NCBI GenBank assembly: GCA_033816765.1
Contig: CM066298.1
Span: 1 to 64,000 of the forward strand
Origin: Nothopassalora personata
Lineage: Eukaryota; Ascomycota; Dothideomycetes; Mycosphaerellales; Mycosphaerellaceae
DNA length: 64,000 nucleotides
Direction of reading: 5' to 3'
Below, in pieces: positions 43,161 to 55,176 of the stretch. The notes under the pieces are model-generated. The model was not told the origin of the DNA, did no database searches, and worked only from the letters and a program-made list of their open reading frames with translations. Within the stretch, counting starts at the first letter, position 1. Every line of letters starts with the position of its first letter. The translations under genes were made by a program, and so were the position numbers.

Positions 43161-45535
43161 CTACATTTAGATTACTACCATTCTCTAATATCTACTTATC
43201 TATAGTACTAATATTAGTATAGAAGAAGAAGAAGTAGAAGTAGAGCCGGTTTTATAGCTACTACTATAGTATTAGTAGCTACTAGTACCTTAGTATACGT
43301 CTATATTAGTATAAATTACTACGTTAGTATTAGTATAACGCGCTACTTAGTTATAGTAGTCCTTAGGCGTCTATTATGCTATTACTATAGATAGTATAGA
43401 AAGTACTAGTATAGACGTAGTTAGTAGATAGCTATACTTAAGAGGCCTATACTAAGGTACGTAGATCTACGCCCTCTTTAACTATATCTAGTAGCTATAG
43501 TTTACTCCTACGGTAAAGGTAGCTTAGTAAGTCTATCTATAGGTATATTATTAGTACTAAGGTACCGGACTTTAATATCTCCTCTCTAGTCTCTATAGCG
43601 GAGCTTGTAGTAGTAGATTTAAATATAGCGTAGCTTTATTTTAAGCCTTTACCCTAATTAATTAATAATCTATATAGTCTATATATTATTGTAATATAGG
43701 TAGATACGTTAGTTGAACTAAAATTAGATCTTAGTTAATATCTAATTCTATTATAATAGCTTAGATACCGCGTATAAGAGTTCTAGTAGCTCTACTTTAG
43801 TTAACGACTAAGTTACTATAACTTACCTAGTTACTTATAGTCTATTAGCCCCCTAAAGCGTATAAATACCTATCTAGATAAGCTAGTCCTATCTATATTT
43901 ATACCGTATAATACGTCTAAGGCTCTAAAGAATTTATAATACTAACTACGCTACTTAGATTAACTATATAGGCTAGTAATGTACTTACTAGCTCTATACA
44001 TAATTTATAGGCTCTTAGTCTCTAGAGGATAGCGTAGATACTAATCTATAAGCTTAAGATAGATCTTAGTTAGCTTATTTAGATACTATAAAAGTATAGA
44101 TAAGGTAAAGGTAATATTAGGGCAATTGTATCTAGCCGCAGAGTTAAGGAGCCTAATATACTATTAGTATATAAGTATAGATATTACTATTAGTAAGTAA
44201 CTCTCTAGTACTTACTAATCCGTCTATTAGTCTACTAGTACGATTATTTTACGTACCTTAGTAGATATACTTAATGTAGGGGCTAAGTTCTTTATATAGG
44301 CTAATTAAGATAGCTTTAATAGTCTCTTTTATCTCTTTCTTATTATCTTAATACCTAGAAACTAGGATAGAATACCTAGCTTATACATTTTATACGTAGT
44401 TAGTAGCCTCTTCTTAATAATAATAATAGTTCTAGTTATGTACTATTTAAATCTGATTCTATATAATACGGGTAGGATATCCTACTAATCTTATTTTTAG
44501 TAGAGGAAAAGTATAAGTAGATTACGTAATAGGCTTAGGTTATGTAACATTAGTAAAGGGTTATGTACCCGTACTATCCTTAGTCGCTAATCGCGGACAC
44601 TGTACCTTTTAGTTAGGTTAGGTAAGGTATAAAGTACGAAACATTGCTCTTATAAAAAGTCCTTAGGAGGTAAAATTCTCTAAAAGTTAAAAGAATTCTT
44701 TCTTTATATATTACTAAGATTATCTCGTCTTAGGGAACCCGGTATGTTTTCTATACTATTTTTACGCCGTAAAGCCGAACTGAAAACTAAAAGAAAATAG
44801 TCGTAGAGGTTAAAAGCTAGACCCTAAAGGTTAAAATATTATAAATTTTACTTGTCTTTACTCTATTAGTCCCGTGTTAGGTAACTTAGGTTAAATCCTC
44901 ACTACTATTATATTCCTTAGGAGTAGCGCCTTAAAACGAGCTATTAATTATCTACATTAGGTAAGTACCCGTCCCGTAGACGGGCGTTAAGCTAAGCGTT
45001 AGGCGTTAGTAGTTAGCGTTAGGCTTATATAGTATAATTACTACCTTTTAATAGTAATATCTTAGCTCCTAGGTAACGTATAGGAAAAAGAAGACTAGGT
45101 ATAGAATCCTCGTATCTCGGTATATTAAATAAGTCTAGTAACTCCCTAACTAGGTCTAGTTTAAAATTGTATTAGGGTTGCCTCTAAGTCTAGGGACTTA
45201 GAAGTTACTTTTTAGACTTCTAGCTAGTTTAGCTATACGACCTCTTTAAACTCTCTACTTCTCTCTCGATACTACTTAGCCGTAGTAATACCTATAGCAC
45301 GGATATAGTCTATTACTTCTTATTATCCTTCTACTTCTACTATACCCTATATAACATTATATTTACTAACGTTATAACTAGTTAGATAATAGGTATATAC
45401 TAGAGACTAAGACTAAGGTACAATACTAGTCCTATACTTAAAGTCTTTACTACTACCTCTAAGTATTAAGACAATCTACCTCCTAAACCTTTAAACCTAT
45501 ACGCTACTATTAAGAATCTATACGTATAATAATAG
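43161..45535 (+). mobile_element. RIP-mutated 5' part of a Ty1/copia element (tentative)
   Basis: The stretch is very rich in TA and has no readable gene. It runs directly into a copia-type RT frame on the plus strand at 45536, so it is taken as the upstream part of the same element. I could not recognise gag or integrase motifs or find the LTR. Confidence 0.4.
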
Positions 45536-46667
45536 CGAGATACTATAGCTAAGGAATTTAATAAAGGACTTTCTACTAGTATCTTTAAATAGATAAGTAA
45601 GTAAGAAATAGAGAATAATTTAAAAGAGAAGGACTTTTAGCTTATACTACCTCTAAAGTAGGTCTATAAATATAAGATAGATAAATATAGTATACTAAAG
45701 AGCTTTAAGACTTGGTTATACATAAGAGGCAATCTATAAGGTATATACTTAGATATGTACGCTACTATACTACTAGTAAGTATATTTCGCCGCTACTATA
45801 CTATAGTTACGAGCTTTAATCTATAGGTTAATCAATTTAATATAGTAAAAACCTTCTTAAGTTAGACTTACTATATAGTATATACCTTTAGCTACCTACT
45901 AGTATTAACCGTACTAGATACGTATTAATGTCTACCAACCACCCTATGTAGGCCTGTCCGAGTTGTGGTGGTATGGAGCGGTGCTTGCGTAAGCAGGGGT
46001 ATTTGCCGGTCCTGGGACCGGGAAATCAGGTCACGTGACGAGCAGCGCAGTAGCCAGATAAAACAAGAGGATTGGCGGACCCTAAACCCCTATACCCTCT
46101 ACTCGAGAGGTATGAATTGAATTGTTTCCTTGATGCTACGCTTACAATACTCAACTGCGCAGTATATATCTCAATGGCCATACCAGGTCCTGCTGGCTTG
46201 CCCAAATGTCCAATCAAACCTAAATGAATTTGGGCAAGTTGGACCCAAGGGACCCCTTCCCAAACCCAAACCCAAGGTCAACACAACCCATTAGTCGTCA
46301 ATAGTATTTAAACTTATTTAAGGCTCTATATAGACTATAGGAGTTTCCTTCACTATAGTATAACTCTCTTACTAATACGCTAGCCTCCCTAGAGCTAGTT
46401 CTACTCTTAGACTCTAAATCTATCTACTATAATAATAAGGTTATAATCTTCTTCTACGTAGATAACTTAGTTATACTATACTATTATAAGTATAAAGCCT
46501 ATACTATAACTACTAAACAGCGTCTACCGTATAAGATATACGAGCTTAGTAATTTATCCTAAATTCTAGGTATTAAGGTAATATAAGATAGGAAGAAGAG
46601 GCTATTATAGCTATCTTAAGAGGACTATATTAAGAAATTAGCGACTAAATTTAGTATATCTACTAAA
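45536..46667 (+). pseudogene. Ty1/copia reverse transcriptase remnant
   Basis: The RT frame contains KEFNKG, LPLK, VYKYKID and FKTWLYIRGNL stretches, which match the start of copia RT (consensus ...MWVFTYKxDxxGxLxKxKARLVVRGD). It then runs into the solo LTR at 45927-46303. It resumes at 46304 with LFKALYRL and IIFFYVDNLVILY, where the catalytic YVDD reads YVDN, followed by ILGIKVI. RIP-type stops are frequent. The frame is cut at 46667 by gypsy-3. Confidence 0.78.
45927..46303 (-). mobile_element. solo LTR inside the copia RT gene
   Basis: This 377-bp unmutated LTR is in the opposite orientation to the related RIP-mutated LTR at 38909-39301. It is flanked by GTATT (45922-45926 and 46304-46308). 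It contains CACGTGAC and the palindrome at 46001-46026. The exact ends are uncertain by 1-3 bases because the element ends TATTGACG/GACATT rather than in a clear TG/CA pair at the duplication. Confidence 0.8.
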
Positions 46668-47073
46668 TGTTAGGTTTGGTTAAACCTATAATCTTACTAA
46701 GTTAACTAACAAGTTAGGTGACCTTCGTTCGATCGAGATTTGTTCTCGTCGAGTAGGAGTAGGAGGGAGAGCAGTATAAAGTAGTAGCGAGGCAGCGGTT
46801 AGGTAAGGTTATATTCTAAACAGTAAGTTTAAACAGTAAGTTAAACGCCCCGAAAGCTATAGGGCATTTCGCTACGTTCCTAAATATAAAGGAATATATT
46901 ATCTAGATCTATAGTGTCTATCTATAGATTCTATAGATCTAAAGGGTCTATAGTGTCTATCGAGGGAGCGATAGATCCTCTATATAGGGGATCTATATCA
47001 CGAGACACGGATCCTAATATCGTTACGTGCTAGTGCGGGGGAGCCTTAGGCCTATCGCGCTTAGACCGTAATA
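46668..47073 (-). mobile_element. gypsy-3 3' LTR
   Basis: This 406-bp LTR runs from TGTTAGGTTTGGTTAAACC to CCGTAATA (a RIP form of CCGTAACA). The left end is like the LTR at 30026-30429. CTAAA precedes it, the expected duplication, but the partner is not found. TCTATAG-type repeats lie at 46895-46990, where gypsy-1 carries TAATTAGTCTAAG units. Confidence 0.8.
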
Positions 47074-47149
47074 CTATCTCCCTTCCGGCCTAGTCTCGTC
47101 CCGAGACTAGTTATAACCTTAACGTCTCCTACTTCGTCTATAGGTAAGG

Positions 47150-47788
47150 ATGTCTTCCCTTCTTCCTACTCTTATCTTACCCTTAGACGCGCTATCTACT
47201 CGAAAGCGAAAGAACCGCGTAAATCGCGTCTATCGCCTTGGAGAAGAAGTTATAAAGCCTTATTCTCGGTGTACGAAGAATAACCTAGTATACCGTGTGC
47301 ATATCTCGTCCGGAAAATGTTCTTATTACTATCTTAGTAACGTAGCGCGGTGCGATACGAAGGTAACTAAGGTAGAGTAGAAAAAGCTCGGGGATTAGTA
47401 AAAGAAGTTATTAGCCGATCTCGATTGTATAAAGGAGGCTCTTTCGGAGGCTTTAGCAAAAATGATAGAGGCGTATACGAAGGAGATGCGTCTTCGGAAG
47501 TAATTAGATACTATTAACCGTAAGGTAGAGGAGGGTCGTACTCTCGAGGAGCGAGAGACCGAGGAGGAGGAAGCGGCGGATCGGGAGCTAGTAGCGTAGG
47601 GCTTACTACTCGAACCTATATCTAATTCCGGTCTTACTCTAAGTCCTCTAACTCGGAGCGCTATAGATAGTTTCGCCGATAATAGGTTCTAGGGTTTTCT
47701 TAACGGTGTAGTAGCGGAACCTATTAACGGCGCGCTCCCGCTACTTAGCGGTAGTAGAAATCTTTTAGTAGCTAGCGGCAATTCGTAA
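47150..47788 (+). pseudogene. antisense zinc-cluster/coiled-coil ORF of gypsy-3
   Basis: A 213-codon frame starts from ATG, opposite to gag-pol, just inside the 3' LTR. The cluster reads YSRC...VYRVHISSGKCSYYYL...RC. The Tyr residues stand where the relative at 32961-33521 has Cys (RVHIKSGRCSEC), each a TGT/TGC to TAT/TAC change expected from RIP. The coiled coil contains EAYTKEMRLRK-stop-LD near 47479-47512, against AAYAKEARLRCQLE in the unmutated ORF. It is followed by an acidic part. Stops are TAG/TAA. Confidence 0.65.
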
Positions 47789-47799
47789 GGTTCGCCTTT

Positions 47800-48061
47800 A
47801 GTTCCTAGGTATTTTCTAAATCGTCGTATCCTTTCTACTTAATAAGGTATCGCTAACCCTTCCTATTTAGTATCCTTTCGACCTTAAATTTGTTTTCTAC
47901 TTCCGGTTTAAAATAGAATGCTTCCTAATAAGGTATTTCGGCGTCCGTAGGTTCTAATAGTAATATATAGAACACTAGGTAGATCTTTGTATCCTTTAGT
48001 AGCCGTAGTCGGTAGTTAACGGGTCCTCGTATTTCTTTAACGAGAAATAGTCCGACCTTTA
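47800..48061 (-). pseudogene. gypsy-3 pol 3' end: chromodomain region
   Basis: This is colinear with 31250-31512 of gypsy-1B (for example TTCCTAGGTATTTTCTAA at 47804 and TAATAAGGTATCGCTAAC at 47841) and encodes the degenerate integrase C-terminus and chromodomain on the minus strand. It is separated from the rest of pol by the DNA transposon at 48062-50190. Confidence 0.65.
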
Positions 48062-50190
48062 GAAGTTAGGTGCATACGGTGTACGGTGCATGCGATGTAC
48101 GGTCGCGCGCTCTACCTTCATTTCAGTTATTATCTTTGTCACTACATATCTTAACAACTAATAGACGTATATAAGCTAGTAATAGATAATTTGAATGCGT
48201 AGATTAAGCCTAATATTACAGAAACAGCTACGCGTTATGGCATCGAGCGGTCGACCCTTAGTAGGCACTAGAATAAGGTCTATAGAACCGTAGCTAAGCA
48301 GAACGAGGATTTAATGATTTTAAATCACTAGTAAGAATAGAGCCTATTACACTACATTAACACCCTTTTAGAGCGCGGCCTACCTCCTATACCGTCTATG
48401 TTACTTAACTTTATCGAGGATATCGTAAAGAGACGGCTACATCGAGGCTAGGTGTCGCGATTCTATAATCGGCACTAGAATAAGATTCTTTCGATATATC
48501 TCTAACCCTTCGATAAGGAGCGTAAGAAGGCCAATAGCAAGGCTTACTACGCCTTATATTTCCGGCTCGTTAAAGAGAAGATTAAGAAGTATAGTATTAA
48601 GGTAGAAAACACGTATAATATAGACGAGAAGGGAGTGCTTATTAGGTTCCTTACGAAGGTAAGAAGGATAGTCTCTAAGGACTAGTATAAGTCGAAGAAG
48701 CTATTAGGCAATATATAAGATAGTAACCGTAAATAGCTTACAATATTAGCTTATATATGCGGTAATCTCATATAGCTACTACCTACTCTAATTTACTAGG
48801 CTAAGACAGGTAATATTTAAGACACTTAGGTATAGGATCTAGACCTAGCGTAGCATTAAGCATTCTTCGCGTCTTTAGAGAAAGGGTAGACGGACAACAA
48901 GCTTAGATTAGCATAGTTACAATAGGTGTTCTACCGGTATATAAAGGACAAGGCTTATAGAGACTATAGGCTATTATATGTTAATAGCCATAGCTCTTAT
49001 ATTAATATAGCCTTTCTTAATTAGGCCTATAAACACAAGATCCTTATTACTGTCTACCCTCCGCATTCGACTTATAGGCTACAGCTACTAGATGTCTCGC
49101 TATTCTTACCCCTTAGCGTCTACTATAGCTAAGAACTAGATCGATTTATACATAACTATTAGGGCCTTTTAGGTGTTACTAAGCGTAACTTCCTTGCCCT
49201 ATTCTAGCTAGCGTAGACGAAGGCCTTTACTACGAAGAATATCGCAAGCGGATAGCGAAAGATAGGCCTTGTTTCCTTTAATCTAGCTAAGGTTGTAATA
49301 GTGTTCGAAGAGCATATTCACGAGCTACGGCTAGTAAGCAGTAGCTTATCTACCTTAATCCTATTGGCTAGTAACTAGCGTAAGCTTCGAGGACTCTTAA
49401 AGGACGTTATAGCTAATTAGCTTAATAATATTAAGCTCTCTAAGGTCTAGAAGCTTTAGAACACCATCGACGCTATTACGACTAAGAATGCCCTCCTTAA
49501 GGCTAAGAATAAGGGCTTCGCTACTGCCCTTAACGTTAAGAAGAAGAAAAGGAAGCGTAGTAAGGGCTTATTCGAAGAACTACGAGCTTAAGACAACTAA
49601 GGAGCGATATTCTTCTCTCTATTAAAGATTAACTAGGCTAAGTAGCTATAGGCTCGTAAGGAGGCTAAGAAAGAGACTACTATTACTAATAAGCAACTTA
49701 AGAAGGAGGCTACGAGGGCTAAGTAACTTAGCTAACGTGTTGCTATCGAATTAAGGAAGGAACAACGCCTTAAGAAGGCGAAGAATAAGGAGCTTAAGAA
49801 GGTAAGAATAGCGGCTATAAAGCAGTAAGAGAAAGAGGATAAAGTAGCTACTTAACAACTATAACAACACCTTTAGCAGTTAACACGTAAGCTACGAGGA
49901 CGTAGGCAGTTAATTATTAAGCTACTAGTGTGTCTAAAGGGAGATAATAAGGTTAAGGTAGTAGATAGCCTAATCTAGGTTAAAACGCGACGAGGGCGGA
50001 TAGTAAAATAACTACTTAAGATATAACATCTATAGTTATAGCAATAAAAGAACACATATTAATAACTATATTGTCCAAATATAAAGCTAATTGGTCTAGT
50101 AGTTAAGGTAAGACACCTTTAAGAACAACACGTGTTAAGATTAAGGTATCGTGCAGCGTATGCGACCGTGCACCGTATACACCTAACTTC
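48062..50190 (+). mobile_element. Fot1/pogo-type DNA transposon, RIP-mutated
   Basis: This 2129-bp element has terminal inverted repeats beginning GAAGTTAGGTG(C/T)ATACGG. The repeat extends about 45 bp with a few mismatches and contains an internal ACGGTG(C/T)ACGG duplication. It is flanked by TA (48060-48061 and 50191-50192), the Tc1/mariner target. It is inserted in gypsy-3 pol and is itself RIP-mutated, so it arrived before RIP stopped acting here. Confidence 0.87.
48146..50062 (+). pseudogene. Fot1/pogo transposase
   Basis: The 639-codon frame's start codon reads ATA (a RIP form of ATG). The N-terminal helix-turn-helix part contains ETATRYGIERSTLSRH. The DDE part contains NTYNIDEKGVLI (first Asp), LLYVNSHSSYINIAF (second Asp changed to Asn) and LITVYPPHSTYRLQLLDVSLFLPL, typical of pogo-like transposases, which cut and paste the element. 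A Lys-rich tail includes KKKKRKRSKGLFEELRA. All internal stops are TAG/TAA. Confidence 0.85.
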
Positions 50191-53100
50191 TACCTAATCT
50201 AGTTTTTTAGTCTCTCTTCTTATTTTAAGGTTCTTCGTAAGGAGATAGACCTTATCCCCCTTCTTAAGCTAAGGTACCATTTGTCGTTTCTTATTATATA
50301 GTGTCGCAATTTTGTCTTAGTTACTCTTAACCCTTCGTCTTAAGTTTTTGTAGATGGTTTTTATTGCCTCTATAGTTACGATTACCCTTTTAGCTTATGG
50401 ATGTAATCCTTCTTTGCTAAACAGGTTCGGATACTTACCGTAGTTTACGAAGAAAGGTATTTCGCCCGTTATTTCGGACTTGTAGTTATTTAGTGCTAAC
50501 TATGCTATAGGTAGGAGTGTAACCTAATTGTCCTATGTATAGTTAATATAGTGTCGTAGATATTGTTCTAGGGTTTAATTTATTCTTTCTATTTACCTAT
50601 TAGTTTACGGATAGTAGGTAGTAGACAGCTTATGTTTAATTCCGATCGTGGAAACTAAGGTTTTCTAGTAGTTAGATGTAAATAACTTGTCTCTATCTAT
50701 AATAAAGACCTTTAGGAATCTATAGTATCGTACGAGTCAATCGAGTACGAGGTGTCCGAGTTACTCTACATTGTACGTTTTAGATATAGGAACGAAGTAT
50801 ACGTATTTTATAAGTCGGTCTACTATAACTAGTATTATGTTATATTATTATCCTATGGTTTAATCCTATAATGTTAGTAACTTAGTAATAAAGTCTATCG
50901 TAACTTCGTGCTATAGGCTAGTTAGCGGTGTCTAGAATTGTATCTCGCCGTATTTCGCGTGTCTCGCGGCCTTATTCTTCTAATAGTGTTTGCATTGTTT
51001 AATGTATCGTAGTACTTTCTATCGTAACTACGGGAATACGAAGCTCCTCTAAGTAAGTTCTACTATCTTAGATGTTCCGGGGTGCCCGTAGGTTAGTCCG
51101 TCGTAATGTTATCGTATACATTCTTCTTCTCGGTCCTTCGGCACCTAGTATTTCCCCTATGCTATTAGGACTTGTTCTTCTATATCTTAAAGAACACGTA
51201 CTATGTTATTAAACTCCTTTATGTTAGTACTAAGGCTCCTATTAGGATTAGCCTTTAGTATTTATTGTCGTACTAGTTCTTTTCCTTCTATATAGTCGCT
51301 TCTTTAGCTTAGTACGTCGGCCCTACTATTGTCTTTACCGGGTGTATAGCGGATTTCGAACTTATACTAACCGAGCAGTTCTGACTAGCGGTACTGTCTT
51401 CTTATTAGCAATTCAGTCGTAGTAAAGTAAGTAAGATTCTTATAATTAGAAAGAATCGTTAGCCTAGGTGCTCCTTCCGCGTATATTCTCTAGTACTACA
51501 TTATAGCAACAATAGCGAGAAGCTCCTTATTATAGATGTCGTAGTTTTGTTCCGCGGGTAATAGTTTCCTTAAGTAGTAGGCTACTAGGTGTCGTTTCCT
51601 ATTATGCTCTTACGTAAGGCATGCTCCGATAGCTATATCCGATGCGTCTATTTCGATTTAGACTTCCTTCGTACCGTTAAATAGTCGAAGCGTTAGTACT
51701 AAGGCGTATTATTTCTTTAGTCGTTCGAATGCTAGTCGTTATACGCTGCCCTATGTCTATTTAACATCCTTCTTTGTAAGCATCGTTATAGGTATCGATG
51801 TCTTCGAATAGTCTTTAATGAATTTCCGGTTGTAGTTAGCTAGGCTAAGGAATAATTATACGTCCTGAACGCATTTTAGCTCTAGCTATTCTCTAATAGA
51901 CTATATCTCAGCTAGGTCGATCTAGATTCTAGTCGTGCTAATAATAAATCCTAAGAATTTAACTTCTTTCTTATAGAATTCGTATTTCTTCGGTACCGTC
52001 CGGAAACCTGTTTTAGATAGTCGCTCGAGTACGTCCTAGACTTATCGTATATACTACTAGAGTGTTCCTTTCGTATAGATAAGGATATTATCGATATAGG
52101 TAATAACACATACGTCTAGTAGGTCTCTTAGTATCTCGTTAATTAGGTCTTAGAGTGCGGCTAGTGCATTAGTTAATCTAAAAGGCATAACTAAGAACTC
52201 GTATAGTCCGTATCGAGTCCTAAATGCGGTTTTCTATTCTTCTCCTTCCGCTATACGGATAGTGTAGAAGGCGTCTAATAAATTGATCTTCGTGTACTAG
52301 TCTAATCCGGTTAATCTATTCTATACTTCTTCGATGTTCGGTAGTAGATATCGGTTCTTAATAGTAATCTCGTTTAACTTTCGGTAGTCCTATACGAGGC
52401 GTAGTTTCCCGTTTACTTTTAGAATGAACATACATAGAGATGCTACGCTTAAGGTTAATTTTCGTATTCGTCCTTTCGCTAGGTTCTCCTTTAGCTATTC
52501 TCGTAGGGTTGTTAGCTCTTTTTTAGACATTAGATATAGGAGTCCCTATAAAGGCTCTTTCCCTAGCTAAATGTTTATCTTATAATCCTATAGTTAGTAC
52601 TTAGGTAAGGCGTCTCTACCCTTTTCCTCTTTAAAGAGCCTTTTCTATTTAAGGTACTCCTTAGGGATAGTTAACTCCGAAATGTTAGTATCCTTCGATA
52701 GTACGTTAAGTCTATTACTTCTAGTAACTTTATAACCCGGCGGCCCTACGCTAGTATCTATCCCTATCGAAGGTAGTTCTTCTATTCTTCTAGTCGGCGT
52801 AAGCTCTATTTAATTAAGCTGTTTCTTTACCTTATCTACTAGCGAACGCTACCGCTACGTAGGATTAATGTCGATAACGTAATCGCATTACTTAAATGTA
52901 AGTACTTCTCTTCTCTAGTCGATAGCTAGATTATACTTTCTTAACTAAGGTATGCCTAGTACGATCTTATAACTAGCTATGTTAGTAACATCTAAGATAA
53001 TTTCCTCGTAGTACCGTTAGATAGCTAGTAGTAACAATATCGTCTCTCGTTCTACGCTAGGTAAGGATAACCCGTCTACCGCGATTAATTTATACCCTTC

Positions 53101-53262
53101 GTTCTTATATTAGGTTACGATCCCTTTAGTCCTAATAAATGCTTCGGAGGTAAAATTCCCGCTCGCTCCGGAGTTAATTATAACCCTAGCCCTATAACCG
53201 TTAATAATTACTTATGTTCGGAAGACTACTGTTAATACTTAAGCTTATTATGTGTTATATAA
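50191..53262 (-). pseudogene. gypsy-3 pol (protease-RT-RNase H-integrase)
   Basis: Diverged from gypsy-1A/1B but colinear on the minus strand: the integrase C-terminal EGDKVYLL region lies at about 50210-50290, RT with a YIDD-like motif at about 52070-52110, and protease near 53050-53200. TAG/TAA stops are frequent. The element stops at about 53262 in the gag-protease linker, where it meets gypsy-4 in the opposite orientation, so its gag and 5' LTR are missing. Confidence 0.75.
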
Positions 53263-53444
53263 CACGTCCGCGTACTCTACTTAGAAACGTAGAAGATCTA
53301 GGAACGTTACCGAATGTAGGTACGGGTAAAGAAAGGCCCGCGCTAGGTTTAAGCGGAGGCCTCGAGATACGAAGTACGACGTTCTATATACAAATATGGG
53401 AAAGGATTAACTCCCTAGGAATAAGCGACCGAAAGGAGTTATAT
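53263..53444 (+). pseudogene. gypsy-4 gag fragment
   Basis: This is the reverse complement of gypsy-1B sequence at about 36990-37170 (for example CTACTTAGAAACGTAGAAG and CGCTAGGTTTAAGCGGAGGC). It is the C-terminal end of a gag running rightward, and it continues at 60846 beyond the nested chromovirus. Confidence 0.7.
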
Positions 53445-53605
53445 TGTAAGGGCACCTGCTTAGGTAGTACGAAGTTGTTAGACAAGCTATCTAAGAGGTG
53501 CGCGAGGCGCGAGAAGTTAATATACAAGCCGAGGCACGCGGGTCGGCCCGGGCCCGGTCACGTAACTCGCCACGTTCACTCGCTGTGCGGCCATGGGCCG
53601 TCACA
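53445..53605 (-). mobile_element. 3' LTR of the chromovirus
   Basis: 161 bp, identical to the other LTR. It is flanked on the left by TATAT. It contains a GC-rich near-palindrome, GGCCCGGGCCC. Confidence 0.95.
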
Positions 53606-54441
53606 CCACCCCCCCCTTCAAAACGGTCACTCCTGTGCACCGTGTCAAGGGAAGTTTGATGTCCATTTCGCTTGTCGCTTCGGTCACAGTCATCGGTTAC
53701 CTTTGTTGGTGCCATGCCTGGCGGGTCATCATCTTCATACGAGCCGTTGTCTTCTGCCAGAAGAGCCACAGGCACCTGCGCGATCAATTCGCGTGGCCCT
53801 CCTGCGGTTACTGGGTTGGACGTAATCATCGCAGCACTGAGGGTGCCCGCGTCATCAGATGGTGCTTCCTCATTCGCAATCCATCCTAGCGGTGGTGTGA
53901 AGCCGGCTGGTCTAGGGGCCGTAGGGTGGTTGTGATGGAAGTCGGCGACAGAGGCGGCTGCTGTTGCAATCATAGTCTCTGCGGGCTCCCAAGTTAGCTC
54001 GTTATCACCTACCCACTTCACGCAGTACTTGTAGATTGGGACCTTTCCTCCTGCTGGCGCACGCCCTGGCGGCAGCGACCTGTGCGAGTCCACGACTTTC
54101 TCCACGTGCCATTCCTGGTGAGACCCATCTTCGTCCTCCACCTCGATTGGCGGAGGCGGAGGGACGACTTGTCCTGTGACTGGGTCGTAGCCTGGTCGCA
54201 AGTAATTGGCGTGGAACCCGTCATACAGGTTGCTCAGTGAGTCTGGCAATGCGACTCGATATGTGTCGTGTGGCAGCACTTCCTTGATCGGGTAAGGACC
54301 CGCATACTTGTAGTCCAGTTTCTTAGACGGGCGTGTGGTGTGCCAGTTCTTGGTGCTAATGTGCACCATGTCGCCTAACTTGTATGCTGGTGCTATGGTC
54401 CTGCGTCGGTTGGCATACTCCGCTTGTGTATCTTGCGCCAT
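53491..54441 (-). pseudogene. chromovirus integrase C-terminus and chromodomain
   Basis: 316 codons follow an in-frame TAA (54442-54444). First comes the integrase C-terminal module with GDMVHISTKNWHTTRPSKKL and YKYAGPYPI. Next is a proline-rich linker. Then a chromodomain around EWHVEKVVDSHR...YKYCVKWVGDNELTWEP (about residues 110-155), which would bind modified histone tails and guide integration. The last 150 codons are low in conserved motifs and run into the LTR. Confidence 0.85.
53606..53620 (-). promoter_or_regulatory. polypurine tract of the chromovirus
   Basis: On the minus strand the tract TGAAGGGGGGGGTGG directly precedes the 3' LTR. This is the expected primer site for plus-strand synthesis. 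Confidence 0.75.
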
Positions 54442-55176
54442 TTACATGGCGTCTCTGAGTGCCTGCCTGAGTTCATTCATCCGGGCTCCGAATGCAGTCG
54501 CCGATTGTGCATCGAGGCGTTGCTTGTGTGGCATGAGTTCCAGCGGCAGCATGACTTCTGCGTCTGAATACCTCGGGTTCTTGCCTAGCGTTGCCATGAA
54601 TGGGGAGAATCCGGTAGATTCTGACACGTGGTCGTTCGCAGTGAACTCTGCTAGAGGCAGCCAATCCGGCCAGTCGTCCTGGGCATAGTTGGTATACGTG
54701 CGCAGGTACTTCTCCATGGCCTTGTTCGTGATCTCGCTTTGCCCATCTGTTTAGGGGTGGTAGCCCGTTAACAGCTTGCGCTTGATGCCTAGTAGCTGGC
54801 ATAGGCGCTTCTAGAATGCGGAAAGCCATTGGGGTCCTCTGTCTGTAACGATCGACTTAGGCAGCCCATGGCGGCTGAACACGTACTTGAGGTAGATGAA
54901 CGCAATGTACTCTGCGCTCATGTTGAGCACTGGGATCAGATGCCGCTCCTTACTCAGGCGGTCTGTTACTGTGAGAACGTTTTTGTACTTCTGCCCATCT
55001 GCGGTGCAGCGTGCTTCGGGCAGCTCGACTACGAAGTCCATTGCGATGTCGTCCCATGTGTCGAGTGGCACTGGCAACGGTGCTAGCAATCCGTGTTCGG
55101 CATCCTGCACTGGGTTCACGTTTGTGCACGTCGTGCATCCTTTGCAGAACTCGCGTATGAAGCGTGTCATGCCTGG
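54442..55176 (-). pseudogene. chromovirus integrase core
   Basis: This continues the pol frame after a TAG at 55177-55179. It shows the second zinc-binding pair (CKGCTTC), the catalytic core with DTWDDIAMDFVVELP and VTDRGPQWLS, and the Glu region up to NYAQDDW. It is interrupted by TAG 54811-54813 (Trp position), TAA 54751-54753 and TAA 54442-54444 (Gln positions). All are RIP-type, so integrase is not made as one protein. Confidence 0.87.

Noticed and set aside
38909..46303. A 7.4-kb DNA transposon with about 380-bp terminal inverted repeats
   Set aside because: The right repeat interrupts a continuous copia RT frame with its own GTATT duplication. The left repeat is followed by a retroelement gag-protease gene. 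Two separate LTR insertions explain the inverted ends better.
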